In this document: piece after piece, positions 37,601 through 52,600 of the stretch | How positions within the stretch are numbered: position 1 is the first letter of the stretch | How the letters are laid out: each line of letters starts with the position of its first letter | Assembly: GCF_050436995.1 (NCBI RefSeq) | Contig: NC_134770.1 | Coordinates: 2,862,501 to 2,926,500 of the forward strand | From: Anticarsia gemmatalis | Lineage: Eukaryota > Arthropoda > Insecta > Lepidoptera > Erebidae | Direction of reading: 5' to 3' | DNA length: 64,000 nucleotides | Notes under the pieces: model-generated | What the model was told of the DNA's origin: nothing | The model's database searches: none | Seen by the model: only the letters and a program-made list of their open reading frames with translations | Translations under genes and position numbers: made by a program

Positions 37601-40600
37601 ATTTTATGCTAGTATTTAATAGTTTATCTTCGATAAAATCATGCATTGCAGGCGTTTTATTTGTCTTTTGTATTATAAATTAACGTGGCCGACTATTGGG
37701 TTTGCAAAATATGAGGTTGATCCAGTACTCGGCCATGAGTGGCTGACTACTGGTTTTTTTGCAATTCTCGTATATGTGGTTGAAATTAACAGGGCGAATA
37801 CTTCTCAACATAACTATTGCGTTGAGCTAAACTCTTCTAAGACAAAAATAGTATTTTACCAGTAGTCGGCCGCATATAAAGTCAGTGAATTTCATGAGGC
37901 CGATCATTAGACCTACATATCCCATAGTCGGCCGTCAGTTTTGATAAATGAAATTGGGTCTTAAATCCTTTCATTAAGGTTCAAATTTGTGGACAGCTAT
38001 GTTGGCACAAAACTTAGTTACTTGTTTTCGAATAGTTTCATATCAAAAAGACCAAAAGATCTGTATAAAGAGGAATAATTGTCATGTGCTATGGTGGCGA
38101 TCAAAAATGTTATGAAAATCATGGTAACGAGTCGAGTACTTGGCATGTCACACATTATTATGACACTACAAGTCCGAAATCGTTTAATAGTCGCACAAAT
38201 GCCCGTACCATTAAGCTAGACTAAGTGCACTCCCAAAAACAAATGACTGCCCTAAGAAACTGGTCACGATATGCTGGAATCAGCTTCCAGTTTCACCGGA
38301 TGCAGCCGGAGCAGACCAGTGTTTTACATGAAGCAACTGGCTATATGACCTCCACAACCCAGTTACCTGGGCTATACCACGACTACCATAAGACTGGTTA
38401 TCAGATTTTCAAGCTTCTGACTAATGGCAACGATTGCCAGAGATCCTTGAATGCCCGCCGGGACCTACAATTTACCATGCCTTCCGAAACACGAAGGAAA
38501 TTTGGGAAATGAGAAAAGAAAGGAATGATACCAGTTACTTCTATCATCTGCCTTCTATTTCCTAGCCTACCATTGACTTATGTTTCAACACATCAAGAAA
38601 GCTAAAATAGTTTTATAGAAGAGAGCATCTTTTGTAGATTGGGGAGAGTTGAGAAACAGAAGGAATAAAGGAACAGAAAATAAACTTTTATCGCTGTGAA
38701 CCGTGTGAAGAAAGATGGACTAGAAAACATTTAGAAATCAGTTACCTAAGTGCTAATAACTATGAATTAAAATCTTGAAAACCCCCGATTTCACAATATA
38801 TTTTTTTATTTCATACTTTTTATAGGTTGGTGGTTAGGTTAAGCCATTCTGACTTTCCCACCACCAGCTTTCTCAGCATGCGAAGCCATTTGAGACCCCG
38901 TCCGAGTAAATTTGCAGACATTCGGTTAATCTCCCCACTTTAACCCACTACAACTTTTAAACGGCTCCACCGATTTTCATTAAACATGTCTAAAAACACT
39001 CGCACATATGTCACCTTTAATTTAAAAAAAAACTAAATTGAAATCACTGCATCCTTTCGGGAGTTATGATGCCATAGACAGACAGACACACAGACAGACA
39101 CGTCGAACCTTATAACACCCCTCTTTTTGCGTCGGGGGTTAAAAATTAATGGATGTATAAATTGTACTGCATGGTATTATTGCAAATGTGCTTTATTTCC
39201 TGGAGATTTCAATAAAAATATATTTAAGAATAGAACATTTGTATTGAGTAAGTAAGAGGCTGACTACTGGGTAAGATATGGCTGACTAGTGGCGAAATGG
39301 GGCTGACTACTGGTAAAAAGTGCCATATTTTGTTTAATGTGGATTTTTTCCATAATAATCTTATGAATATGAAATTTTGTTATTTTTTTCTTAAAGTTTA
39401 ATAAATTACCTTCCATACAATGACTAATGATTTTACATCTAGTTGTAAATGTTAAAAATATGGCTAAATCAAATTGACATTTTCACTAAAAGGCTGACTA
39501 CTGGGTGGTTTACCCTACCTAGGTTTACAACCTTCAAAATATTAGTCAAACTGTCTAAAATCCTTAATAACTTCGTAAAGACTTTCGCTAAGTTAAAGTT
39601 TTCGTCTCAAGTTGTATGATTAATATTTCAGACTGTTTCTTAAGTCATATTGATTCCGCCAAGTTCCGCTTTCGCTCACAATATTGAGTTTGTTGTAAAT
39701 AGAGGGTAATTATGACTAAGTTCAAAGGTTTAGTTAACTTTTTTGGTACAATAGTGAATTTTGAACTAGGTTTGTACGAGTAGTTTAAAACGATAGGTTA
39801 CCTGTCGTTGCTTTATTAAGACTCATCAACTTATGGTGAAAAATATTGTATTAAATTGTTGAAAAAGGAGTACTATAAGTTATACGTATAATAATATGTC
39901 CTTTATAACACTATTTTCTCATTGCGGATGTAAGAAGCAGTAAAAGTCCATCCTCATTCAACATAAATGATTATGTTCAAATTTTAACACACAAATATGA
40001 CAAATGTACCTACTTAAATAGCAGTAGTAAAAATGTTTTCTACGCCATTAATACAATTGTGTCCCTTTGCTCGAAAAAATGGTCTCATTTCTATGAAATA
40101 ATTCAGTACTAAAACACATTGCCTTTACTTACATTTGACATCCAAGATAAGGTTTTCACTAGATCCTTCTCCTAGGCTGTTCCTAGCTGAACAGACGTAA
40201 GCACCGGCAGCTTTCCTTGACACTCGTTGAAGAACCAGACTCTGATTAGCAAGGAGGACTCCAGGACCTGGCTTCACTACAGCACCCTGTTAAAAAAACA
40301 TTTATTTACTAAAAGCATAATTTGGACACATGCAATGAAAAACATAGGTTATGAAATGGATGGATTAAATAAATTATGCTATGTGGGAGCATCTTACAGG
40401 ATCAATTCTATTCTATGTCCTCAAAAAGACATCGATCAATACTATAAATTACTTTTTCTCAGTTCAACAAGTATTCAAAATAGAGACATAAATATGGAAT
40501 AATCTAGACTCAATGATTAAAATTAAGAAATCCTTTTATAGAAGTCCAACACATCATACTAATGCATAGCTTTAATAATAAAGAGTATATACTTACATTA

Positions 40601-43600
40601 TGAGTGAAATATACATGGTTATGCCATGGATTTGCTCGGACTCTGCAGTCCAAGTACACATCTGATCCTTCCACCACCTTACTCGCGTCTAAATTAGCCC
40701 CGAGTTCTAGCTTTGCTACAGGAAGATCTGTTAAAAAAGGAAATAAATTACACTCTCTATATTAGCACATAAACACCAAACAATTCCAGATTTTTACGCA
40801 TAAAACATAATTTTGGATCTCTTCTCATCGTAAGACTTGTGGTTGTCAAAAATATAGTGAGTAAAGGCACAAGTCTATATTTGACCTAAATTATAAAGTA
40901 CGAAAACACCCGCAGCACAAAAACCATTAGCAGAAGGTAATTATGATTTACGACTATGACTACTTACGTTGTATCTCCATCTTCCACCCGTCTTCGTGAG
41001 TAGAATGTGGTAGACTTGGTTGTACTGCTCTACAAGATAGGACTCTGCCTGCGTCTTCTATCGAAGGAACGAAGGTCAGGATGCTGCTGGTCACGTTGCC
41101 GTCCGTTGAGGTCTGGTAGAATAGGGCATATTAGGATTATTAAGCAGAACTTGTGAGGGAGTGTGGCAAATTTTGGTAAGCATGAAAGAAGTGTTTCCAA
41201 ATTAATTAGTTTTATTGGAAACGACAATTATTTGTGGGTGTAGGTTAACAGTTAAGGACAAATAACAGTTGCTATTGTCTCGTATAGTGTTGTCTTGGAG
41301 AGCAATTAAAAATAATGTAATAAAGATCCATGATTTCTGGATCGAAGAAAATATTTTTTTAATCATCATTGACCTGTATTTATTTACTTCTGGAGCAAAA
41401 ACATGAGATTTTTAAATAATCATTGGCCAGTAGATATTCATCTATTGCAGATTAATGTGTATTCTTAAAAAATCTTAAAATAAGACCAATTTATTCATGA
41501 AATCAATAAATTTTATTTTGCATATAGCACTACCTTGTTTTACCGTAAAACTCTTATATCACTAAAAAATAACACAAATAAAATATTTCAAATTGATAGT
41601 AACAACAATTTTCAAATAAATAACCATTGTAAGAACGCAGAGCAATAACGTTCGGTAGAAGACACACATAGTTCCCTGACACTGATTGATGGCACAGTTC
41701 AATTCCTATTGACGTTTATATTGCTACAAATAGCTGCTGAAGTTTCAGGAAATGTGCCTGAAAGCCTAATAGCTAGTCTAACAATTAGATGCTATTGTTT
41801 TGATGTAGGGTTGGCCAAGTGCAGGCATTAGTCAAAGAGAAAAACTATTTCAACAAAAACTATAGACGATTCTTTATGATATAAGTGCAGTTGAAAAAAT
41901 AACAGTGTGTCATATTTTTGGCATTTTGTGTTTGTTCTTTGTTATATGTTTGTGTATAAATACTAATTTAGACACAAACAGGATTGAAGAAACACTTCAA
42001 ATAAAATTACATTTTTAACAATGTTAGCTTAAGAGAATGACTCCACGATTATATTATAATAGGTTATAATAGAAGGTTTAATAACTATTTTCATTTATCT
42101 AACGCTTAAAATATTTGTAATGTGAGAACTAACCTGTCTAAATATAATCTACTGTTTTAGAGAAACCTAGCACAAGAAAAATGGCAGCGGTCTTAAAAAA
42201 ACCAAAGGAAAAAGAAATATTAAGCAGTATTCACTAATAAATTGCACCTAAAATTGGTTCCTTAAATTACAAGTAAGGTAAATTGCGATAATTTGTTACA
42301 CTATAAATAAGACGCGATAACATCTCAAAACCAGTATAATTCAACTTCAATTGTTAAAAAAACCGCAATATATTTGATGTGCAGTTAACCTTTTAACTTT
42401 AATGTGCAAATAAATCTCATTAACCATATAAAGTAATATACTTCGATCACAAACTAACCGTTTCTTTAAAGAATTCCGCTCGTTTATATGCAATGCCCTT
42501 AACAAGAACGGCAAACAAAAATAAAACGGAATAGTCATCCCTATTTCAATCAATCAGATTGGATCGAGTACTCGATGCTCGATACGCTTAAGTTTCAATA
42601 CGACTCTTGGATAATGACAGCCACCCATTGTGCTGTCCTTTCAACTATCTTGATGGTCGTAATACTAGGGTAATTAGGTTCAATGACAGTAGCGACATCT
42701 ATTAGCGAGTTTGTGTAAACGCTAGTTACGTGAACGGATAAAAGATGGTGTTAGATACTGTTAGGTTTGAATGTAACGAATCTTTTGTTGTAAATGGCTT
42801 GAAGTTTTGTAAAGAAGAAATTGATGTATTTATTTATTCACTCTTTTGTGCAATGCACGGTTTGGTCACTAAGAGGGGATGAATGGTAGAAATAAGCAAG
42901 AGTACTTATAGAAGGGGAGGTTAAAAGAAAGGGTGGAAAACATTTCAAAGACGCATTTCAAGTTAGTTTTCTATGAAAAAGAGATTTATGAGGCTACATT
43001 AAACTACCTTACATACATAAAGCGTATTTTTACTACGCAAGCCACCGTATCGAAATAATAATGTAATCTGACTAGAATTTGATTTCATCCTTTGCAACAT
43101 CGAATTACTGTGAGTAATATGTTATACGATTATTACTCACAGTAATTCGTAAGTTATATTAAATGTCATAATACGCAATAAAAAAAAATCTAAAAATGAA
43201 AACCTTACCAAAGTTTTAAGGAATAAAATTTAAAAAAATACTCCTTACAAGAAACAAAAAATATACATACCATATAATACGTGTATTTAAGCTATTTCGT
43301 AAATAAAATAAGCATTCCTTGCGGTAACCACTTGATTAAGAGAACAGTTCAAGGGGGAACAAAAGCCAAATCCAATGCAATCAGCATTGTGTACTTGTTA
43401 ACTATTGTTCTGTTTAAGAAATATGGAGTTTTGGTTAACGTGATTCAAAAGATTGCACTGTGATTATAGTGGTAAATTAAATAGCTGTTGTAAAGTCTTG
43501 TGTGTAGAATTCAATTATTTAAGTTTATTAATCATGTATTACTTTCCAGTTTTAGTATTAGCTACTAACTAGGTGACTCTAATTATCGCAATAACCCTCT

Positions 43601-46600
43601 ACTCAGAGGGCGAAAAATTGCGAGCAAACATAGGTTAGAAACGCGGGTATAGGAAGGCGAAACAACGACCGGTCCGGCCATTCTGTCACTGCAATATGAA
43701 GTTATTTAGTTGTGTTTTAAAATCGAATGTGATTGAAGTAGTGCCAGTCCATAGAAACAATTTTAGTTGCAAAGAATAATTTACTCGTTGCAGGAACCTA
43801 AACAACACGACCGCAAAAACTAGAAACAAACATATTTATTTGAAGAAGCCCCAATAAATAACTTTGAATAGTACATTTTGATCCCACTAACGAGTCTCAC
43901 TAACCAGTTTGAGTGTTCAAACAAAATGCAAAATGAAATCAGTCCGTCTGTTTATTAACAAACATTTGTGATGTGTTTCTGCACTGTTCCTCTAAATTTC
44001 CAATTAGGTTTCGGCTGTGGAGCAAAGTTTCGGCTTTCGGCGAAGTTTTGGCCGAAACCGGATAAGAAGTGAAGTTTTAGTGTTGCTGCGTTTATGGAAG
44101 TTAAAGTTTTTCGGTTTAATTGGGCAATTTGATATGACTCTTAATTTTGTTTTGTTTGTATGGCTGCAGCTGTTTTTATTGCAGTAGTATTTTTCCATTT
44201 ATCTTACAATCAACCTCATAGTTTTGTTTTACGTTCGTATATGCGATAATGTGTTTATTTTGTAAGGGACAAATAAGTAGCTAAGTAAATATTAATTTCG
44301 TTTCCTTACCACCGGTTTCACACTCTCACATTTCTTATAATGAAAAAAGAGTCTAACATACTCTCGTTTCGCCTATTTCAGGGCGATTTAGTAAACTCTC
44401 TTTCTGAATATTTTACACATAACTACATTTTACTTATCTAGTCATAGATCATCCAAACTTAATCATATCATACTCACAGTCTCCCTGACAGTCTTCAGCC
44501 TGGTGCCTCCCTTCCACCAGGAGATGTTCGGTTTAGGCCTGGCTCCAACTGCTTGGCAGACCAGTTCAGTGCTCTGTCCCGCCACTAGGGGGCGCTTGCC
44601 GCCTTGAAGACGCACCCAGAGTGGACGTACTGAGGACAAACAAACCACATTACTTATGTTTTCTTACAACACATTAGGCTAATAACTCATTATAGGTTGT
44701 GCTATTTTGGAAAATGGCCACGCAAATATTTTTGAATGACGGGCTGAAAGTCGCCACTTGCATTCCTCCAGGGTTTTGTTTACTAAACTTGCTACCACGC
44801 AATGATTTCCGGCTATATCTTTTTAATAATTCCATACTTTTTGGCGCGTTCTGTCTAAAACATAGGTTTTTTACCGGACAATTCGGGATCCAAAAATTGA
44901 AATATTCTTTTCTACCAAATATATGCCATGAAAAACATTATAGATCGTTGCTATAGCGTTAAACACCATTATTACCACTCACATGTCCATAACTAATTCA
45001 ATTAATAAAACCAAAAGAGCAAGATCGTTCACAACAAAATCGAATTATAATGAGTTTTTTCAATTAAACTCATTTTTTTAACATATGCCTGTCAAATATC
45101 AATCAAATTGATGAAATTAATGATCGGGGGCGACGCCAGGTGGCGTGGCCATATGTGCTTGGGGTTGATAAGGGGTGTATTGTTAATCACTCTTAAGGAA
45201 TCGTAGGGGTTGAAAAGAGGGTTTGTTTTTTACTTTGGTAGTTAATCACTTACACGTGTTGAAAAAATGTACTAAGGTATATTAAAGTATCACATTACGC
45301 GATTTAGGTAAGCGGAATCAGAGATATCGATTGAACAACAAAATTAAGACATTTCTCATAATTGAACCTAGAGGTTACAAAAAACAATAGTGTGCAAAAT
45401 TCTGATAAACCTACATTTGACTAAAGAAAAAAACATTTAGAACTCAAACATTTTTTCGCTACTGCGAAACCAAGCCGGAACCACGAGATCGTTGATAACA
45501 TACATAAAATAGCGTTCGATAACAGTTTGGATAACACTAGATTTATGTATAATATTATATTGTAATCATTTTGAAACCTAAAACGATAATTCATAACCAT
45601 TTCCATTGAAACAAAGGCCAAACAATAATTCACTGAAATTGCAACCCCCAGATTACACCAACTAAATCATATTTAGTAGACGGAAACACAAATAAAAATT
45701 AAATTACAAAATTCATTTAGAAATCCCGATTTTTTTTGCCCGTTTCATAAATTCATTGTGGGAAAACAATAGCCCACTTGTGGGGAACAAAGGGCTAACT
45801 TAACTACGATTCAAAAGATCCCGATCCCTTTTTTTATTTAGCCCACTTAAGACAATTAAGCCGGGCTTTTTGTTGCTTTAACCCTTTTTAGGGTACCGTG
45901 TGGTGGGATGTGAAAACCTTTTGATGAAGGGTCAAAAATGGTTTGTTGTTTTTTGACAGAATTAAATAAGTGTTTTTGAATTTGTTTTTGTGAGTGCGAC
46001 GGATATTATATTTATGTTAAGTATGTCAAGGGATAAGGGTTGTTTGTCATTGCTTTCAGTTGTATTCACTTAAATATTACTTTATAACTCAATTATTCTG
46101 TATATATTAAACAAGTCTTTTGAATAATAACAAGTTATTCGTTATGTACTACTTATCTATTATACAATAATAAATAGTTACATGCCTTCTCAATAATGCG
46201 ATATTTTATAAATTTGCAGATTAGCGTGAAAGAAATCTACTATTCCCAGCCTCGCATTAAACACCATGTCATCAAATGAGAACATTTCAAAACTAGTTCA
46301 TTAAAATTACTATTTTGCTAAGCATACTTTATATTATTTTTGCGTTACTAATGAAAACATGAGTTGTCATAACGAGAACGGAACTGTATGGGTTTATTAA
46401 TCAATAATTAAATACTTCATTACCAACAATCGTATCCACTACTCTATAAAAAAAAAACAATTACATACTTAAATACCAGCATAAACGGAAAAAAATCAGA
46501 GTCGTGTATATCAATCGAGACGCGACTGTGTCAAATTAAAAAAGTTAATTTTGCACGCTGAATAAAATCGTTTAAAAACTACGGATCCCGGTACGTAAAA

Positions 46601-49600
46601 AATAAATCAATTAAAATTTCACACTACACTATTGAAAATAAACTTTATTTCTTCAACACGAAAGTTCAATTTAGTTCGAAAGTTATTTTTAAAAGGTCGA
46701 TCAAAATGATTGGACGAATGAGATGAAATGAGTTGTATTTCGATAAGGTTAGGGTTGAAAATGGGTTGTGGTTTTTTTTAATGAATGTTGAATCAAAAAA
46801 TCAATGCTATTATTTTAAGTGTGAGAAATTTTGACGTGAAGTGCGAATTTTCAACTGATTGTTTTAAAGTGCCTTGATACGATCAAAATTGGAATTTTTC
46901 AAGGTGTTCCTTTAGTGTGGTAACTGTGGGTAGTTGTTCTTTTGTTTGATAAGGTTTTTATTGCGGCTGGTAAATATTGTTTTTGTAAACGCTTAAAAAT
47001 ATAGAGGTTGGATTTTGAAAGGTTTTCGTAAAAGTTGAAGGTGTTTTATTGAACTTACGTCTTTGAACCGGTCTCATTAAATCAGTCTTATTCAGTTTAA
47101 GGGAGAAGTGTAGACAGAGTAGAGTATAGTGGTTATTTGACCATAAAGTTTGTGTAAGACAAATGTTTAAAAAATATGTCCTGTTTATATTCACGTAACT
47201 TTACTGCAATCCGAAACCTTCAAAATCAAGCCAAAAATAAAAACACGTAAACATTTCCCTAAAGAAAACAACTTAGGTAAAGGCACGCGGTGAAATATCG
47301 GCCAAGTTCTTAACTCCTGACACGATACCGGTAGCGAATCATATTTCATTATTTTGACAGATCAACTTTGATATTTCGCCGTACCTTTGAAAGTTGACAA
47401 GGTGGAACAGTGTTAAGTTGTACAAAGTTTGATGGTGTTTGAGCGTAGTGATAGGTAGAAAGGCTTTGTTATGGCTCCGGGCAGGGTTTCGTTAAAATAC
47501 GGTTAATTGTAAAACGACGGTAAAACGTTGTTTTAATTTGACAAGTTATCAAACTGTCTTATTATAATTTATTTGGTAAAAGATGAAATAACTTTAATAC
47601 TTTTGTGTTTATGATACTTTATTACGAAATATAATTAGTAGATATGTATTAGGTCGGGGAAAAAGTCTTTTCGCATTATAGTATGTACGAACTTGTAATA
47701 ATATCTCTTTGGCTTCAAGAATCACAAATGAGTACACGATTCAAATAGTTTTTTTCGGTGAGCTCGTGAGGTACCCAAATATCGAGCTTTTTTGTGTAGA
47801 GAAAAGATTTTATACATACTATAATGCGAAAAGACTTTTTCCCCGATATGCTGTAAATTCGTTCAGCTATACTAAGTAGGTACTGAAAAGAAGCCTTACT
47901 ATGAACATAACAATCCTAATTATGTATTACTGCTGTATTACATACAATAGTAACTATGGCGGTTCATTGTAAAGACGAACAAACATGGTCGACTATTCAG
48001 AAACAATATACTAAAGAAGTATTGCTTGGGAAGCACTGTAAATCTTTATACATATGTCAAAGGATCCTCATTTTTCTGTATTTGATTAAGAATGATATGT
48101 GAAATGCCGCAATCTTAGCATTGATCTTATAATAACATATGTATGTATGTAAGTATTAATATTAACTGTTGTTAACTGCACGTTTAAGCGGTGGCAGTGG
48201 TTTAAGCGGTCACCTCGCCGCAACAACCGTAGCGCCGCGTGTGGTGGGTTCGAATCCCACCCGGGACAAATTTTTGTGTGATGAGCACGAGTATTTGTTC
48301 TGAGCCTGGATGTTAGTGTATTTATATAAGTATGTATTTAGAAGGTATATAAGTATGTTTATCAATTATTTGGTTACCATAGCACAAGCTCTGCTTAGTT
48401 TGGAATCGAATGACCGTGTGTGAGTTGTCCCAAAATATTTATAAAAATATTTAATATCTGAGTAAGTAACACATAAAACTATTTCTACAACCAGACATGA
48501 AAGGTGACCAAATATGCAACACAATAAATCTTTCACATTACAAACTTCGCTGACAGTAGCGAATAATAAATAAATAGACGAATATCGGTGGGACGACAGT
48601 TTGCGGAAGGAAACAGATCGACAACACTAACAATCTTGTACGAGACTTGGCTGAGACGGTGTGCAATTGCAAACTTTATACGACGAAAAATATCAGATGT
48701 TGTCAATTTTTCTAAGGAATCTGGAAATATTTTGAATGTCACACAACTTTTCGCTAAAACTAGACAATGTGTTAACCGACAACTTGACGTGATGTAACAT
48801 AATTCAATTTCAAAATATCTATTTTTTAAGACTTGAAGTCGACGAATTTTACGGAAACGGAAAGTTATTTCCGTGAAAAAGTCTCTAACTATCTTTGTAC
48901 AAAATGCTATCCAAATTGTTCCAGTGATTTAGGCATAAAGAGGAGACAGATAGACATACAGATATGGTGTCGCATTTATCATATATAACATTGAGATTAA
49001 TAATAAAATTATAATATGATATAAATACTAGCGGACCCGACAGACGTTGTCCTGTCTACACGTTACTAATAAATTAAAAATTAATTAAAAAAACATTGTC
49101 CAGCTGACAAAATTGTAAATCTAAACCATTCTCAGATCCCCTTGAACACACACAAAAAATTTCATCAAAATCGGTCCAGTCGTTTAGGAGAAGTTCAGTG
49201 ACATACACACTTACAGAAGAATTACGTATATAAAGATGTAACATTAACAAAGTAATGTATTAAAATGCGTTTTCACTTTCTAAATACAACCTCCAGTAAC
49301 ATAATGAGCTCATACTTAATCTTTACTTAGCGAAGTAACGTTCATTCCGTCTAAGTTTGATGGGCATGCTTCAACCGGGGTTAAGTTTGATGGTTAGATC
49401 AGTTACTAACGTTAACTTTGATGGTTTTTGAAGTAACCTGCCAATCAAGTGCAGGGAAGTTTTATTACAAAGGGTGTTTCTGTTTGTTTTTTAAGTTGGT
49501 CTTTGAAATTGTGGTTTGTGTTTTGATAGGTGAATACTTTTGAAGGGATTTTTTGACAGCTCCTCAATTTGAAAGTTAAGCAAAATATGTTTTTTAAAGT

Positions 49601-52600
49601 GCTTTTTATTTGTGATAGGCAACTTTAGCTATATTGATCTAGCTAACTAAAGGATTACATAAATCTATATGCGTATCAAGCAAATCCCTTGACGGCTAGT
49701 GTGCGTCAAATTGGTGGTCACTATCCAGGACATTGTTGTCAACTGAGATACGAGTAAGCCCCCTGATCTGTACAAAGATACATTTTATCAAAATTGGTTT
49801 AGTAGTTTAGCCGTGATAGAGAAACAAACAGACAGATGAATTTACACTTTAAAACTATATTTGTCGTGTTCCATGGATTGATATTATAGTTCTTTAAAAA
49901 AGAATTCACGTATTAAATCTAGAATTGAAATAAATTTATAAAGGAATGATTCCAGCTCAGAAACGTTAAGAAACCAAGGAATTCGCAATAAACTGAGACA
50001 GTTTCGACAACTATATTAATTCACATGAATATTATTAAAGTATCAAGTACGTAATTTCACTCGAGACAAGTTCATTTCACGGAACCGAAACCGCCGCCAT
50101 TTTCTATAATATATGACTGTATCTTAACTCTCTGAGTAAAAAAGTAAGAATCAACATTCACTTGAGAAAATATGGATAAGAATATAATGACACAATAGCA
50201 GATAAATATTTTCCCAAATACATCTGTAGCAGTACCTAATGTATAATTGTATACGTCTGCTGACAACAAGGTTGTAGGTTCAATTCTCGGGTAAGACATG
50301 CTTTTCCAACTTTTTTTAGAATATCCACAACTGTAGCTCGAACCTCGTCAACATGCCCGGTAAATGACAATAGGCTTAGCCTTTATTACATAGGACTAAC
50401 ATTGTAATTTGTAAAACGTAGGTGTAAAATACATCTAGGTATAACTTTAAGTTATTTTAGGCGTAATATTAGGATAGCAGAGGAAATTTATATGTACATT
50501 CTCCGGGTCAGCTAATAATCATATATTTTTACTGAACGAGTCAAAACAACACGCCGATAAAATATACTTTTTCATTCAATATTAAAACAATACGAAAAAA
50601 ACAACAGATTCTTAGAAGGCACTACTTTCTGAGAAAATACTTTCAACATTTTGTGAAAATAATTAAGTGAATACCGTTTTATGAAGGTATGGAGTAACAT
50701 AATATAACAATGTTTCGGATTCACTAGGTTTTGCTTTGCAGCTTCACATAATTAGTAACCTTGCCAAATTGTTTTGAAAGTAGTTTAATCTATACTAATA
50801 TTATAAAGCTGAAGAGTTTGTTTGTTTGTTTGAACGCGCTAATCTCAGGAACTACTGGTCCGATTAAAAATTCTTTCAGTGTTCGATAGCCCATTTATCG
50901 AGGAAGGCTATAGGCATATATCATCACGCTACGACCAATAGGAGCAGAGTACCGGTAAAAAATGTTACAAAAACGAGGAAAATTTTGACCCTATCTCTCT
51001 TATGTGACGCAAGCGAAGTTGCGAACAGGCTTGAAAAGTTGTGAAATCTACAAAAATCTTTGACAGGTTTAATTCACCAAGAATTAAAAAACCCATCAGC
51101 AGACAAACTTTTACTGAATATCAATATTTCACTCGACACACCACTGACACTTAACCTATTAACTATAAAAACATTTTCACAACCCGATTTTAAACTACAA
51201 ATAAAAGTTTCGCAAAACAACCGAATTTTAACCACTGAAAACTTGCATTGAAACAACAGAAATTAATGAATTGACACACTTAAAGCACAAAAAATACAAA
51301 AACAATGAATGGAAGCCGCAAAAAAAGATTTAAACGATCTTCAATCAAGACACAAAAAAATCACCTACAAAAGGAAAAAAAATACAAAGTGCCGCATCCA
51401 CGCGTCTCGGCTCCTTGTCGGTACAATCGCGAACAAAAGTATATCGAGCTGTCAATTAGGGTTCCTTAGATTATCATCTGCGTTATGTATGGGGTGATTA
51501 TATCGCAACATTTCGGGGATCGGGGTGATTTACGCAAGGACACGGGTTCTGTGGCAATGCCGTGTTTTTTAGGGATTCGCAGGATTTTTTTGTCGATTGG
51601 ATTTCGAATGAGGATTTATGTTATTGATGGATGTGAAGAAAAGAATTGTGGGAAATTACTTCTTCTAAAAATACTTGACGGATATCGAGATTGTCTTGGT
51701 TAAATGTCAGAGGTTTGTAATTTCCTAATATAAATCTCAAATAAGTTATTTGAAATTACAAACAGCTCCATTTCCTAAAAATATAATAGATGATTTTAAT
51801 GTAAATATAAACTTTTCGAAGTTACGTGTGTATTAGAAATAATGATCACTTGTTACAAGGGCGAAGGAAAACATCGCGATGCAACCTTGTATGCTTGAGA
51901 GTTCTTTAGAGCAGTTCTTGAAGGCATGCAAAGTCGCCAATCCGCACTTGGCCAGCGTGGTGGACTTAAGGCCCAGACCCTCCCTCGATACGGGAAGAGA
52001 CCCTTGCCCAGTAGTGGGACAGTAGGGGGTAAAAAATACTATGTTTATTATATAGAATACACTAATATTTACAAGTTTTAGTCACTAAAATTCAGTAAAT
52101 ATAGTATGTAAATTTGACACAATGTGCTGTAATAATTTGCAATAAGTCATTTATTATGTAGCAAACTAATGTAATGGAACTTTCCATTCATCACTCTATT
52201 ATAAACGAAATATTCATTTATTTTCTATTGAACACGTTCAAATATGAATAGAAAATAGTACGCAATATTTTGTTTCAGAAATTCATCGGCGTATTTTAGA
52301 AAAAATACACATACAGAATTTGTTAAAAACTTAATAACATTCGAGGCTATGTTTCATTTTAAAATTGGTTGAAATGGAACTAGTTTGCACAGATACAATC
52401 GACAAAATATAGGTTTTCATATTTTTGGACTGTGTGTTTGAAATTACAAAGACTGTTTTTTACTTTTATTTCGCAATTTTTATGCTTTCGCGTGGTATCT
52501 GTTATCAAATACTAGAGGCCGCCCGTGACTTCGTCCGTGTGAAAACCCTTCCCGTGTAAATCCTGAACCCTCGGGAACTCCGGGATAAAAAGTAGCCTAT

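Larger units (their letters stand above)
37293..39515. mobile_element. TA-flanked inverted-repeat transposon with arrays of CCAGTAGTCAGCC
   Basis: A 2223-bp element flanked by TA. Left end GGGTAAAGCACCCAGTAGTC; right end, read inversely, GGGTAAACCACCCAGTAGTC. CCAGTAGTCAGCC or close variants recur near 37303, 37322, 37858 and 37922 in one orientation, and as GGCTGACTACTGG near 37686, 37740, 39251, 39277, 39300 and 39491 in the other. Repeated subterminal motifs of this kind usually bind the element's transposase. No transposase frame is visible; the interior holds other repeats (38277-38490, 38870-39140). It lies in the intron between exons 8 and 9. The superfamily is unresolved; the TA target suggests the Tc1/mariner/pogo group. 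Confidence 0.75.
36690..40132 (-). other. intron between exons 8 and 9
   Basis: 3.4 kb, of which 2.2 kb is the TA-flanked element at 37293-39515. A 14-bp palindrome TGCATTGCAATGCA lies at 36982-36995. Confidence 0.85.

Noticed and set aside
38225..38512. 95-residue plus-strand frame
   Set aside because: It covers an interspersed repeat seen in two other places in the window, where it has no open frame.
48246..48258. Possible tRNA gene at the B box GGGTTCGAATCCC
   Set aside because: No acceptor stem or anticodon arm closes around it; the following sequence is a SINE body.
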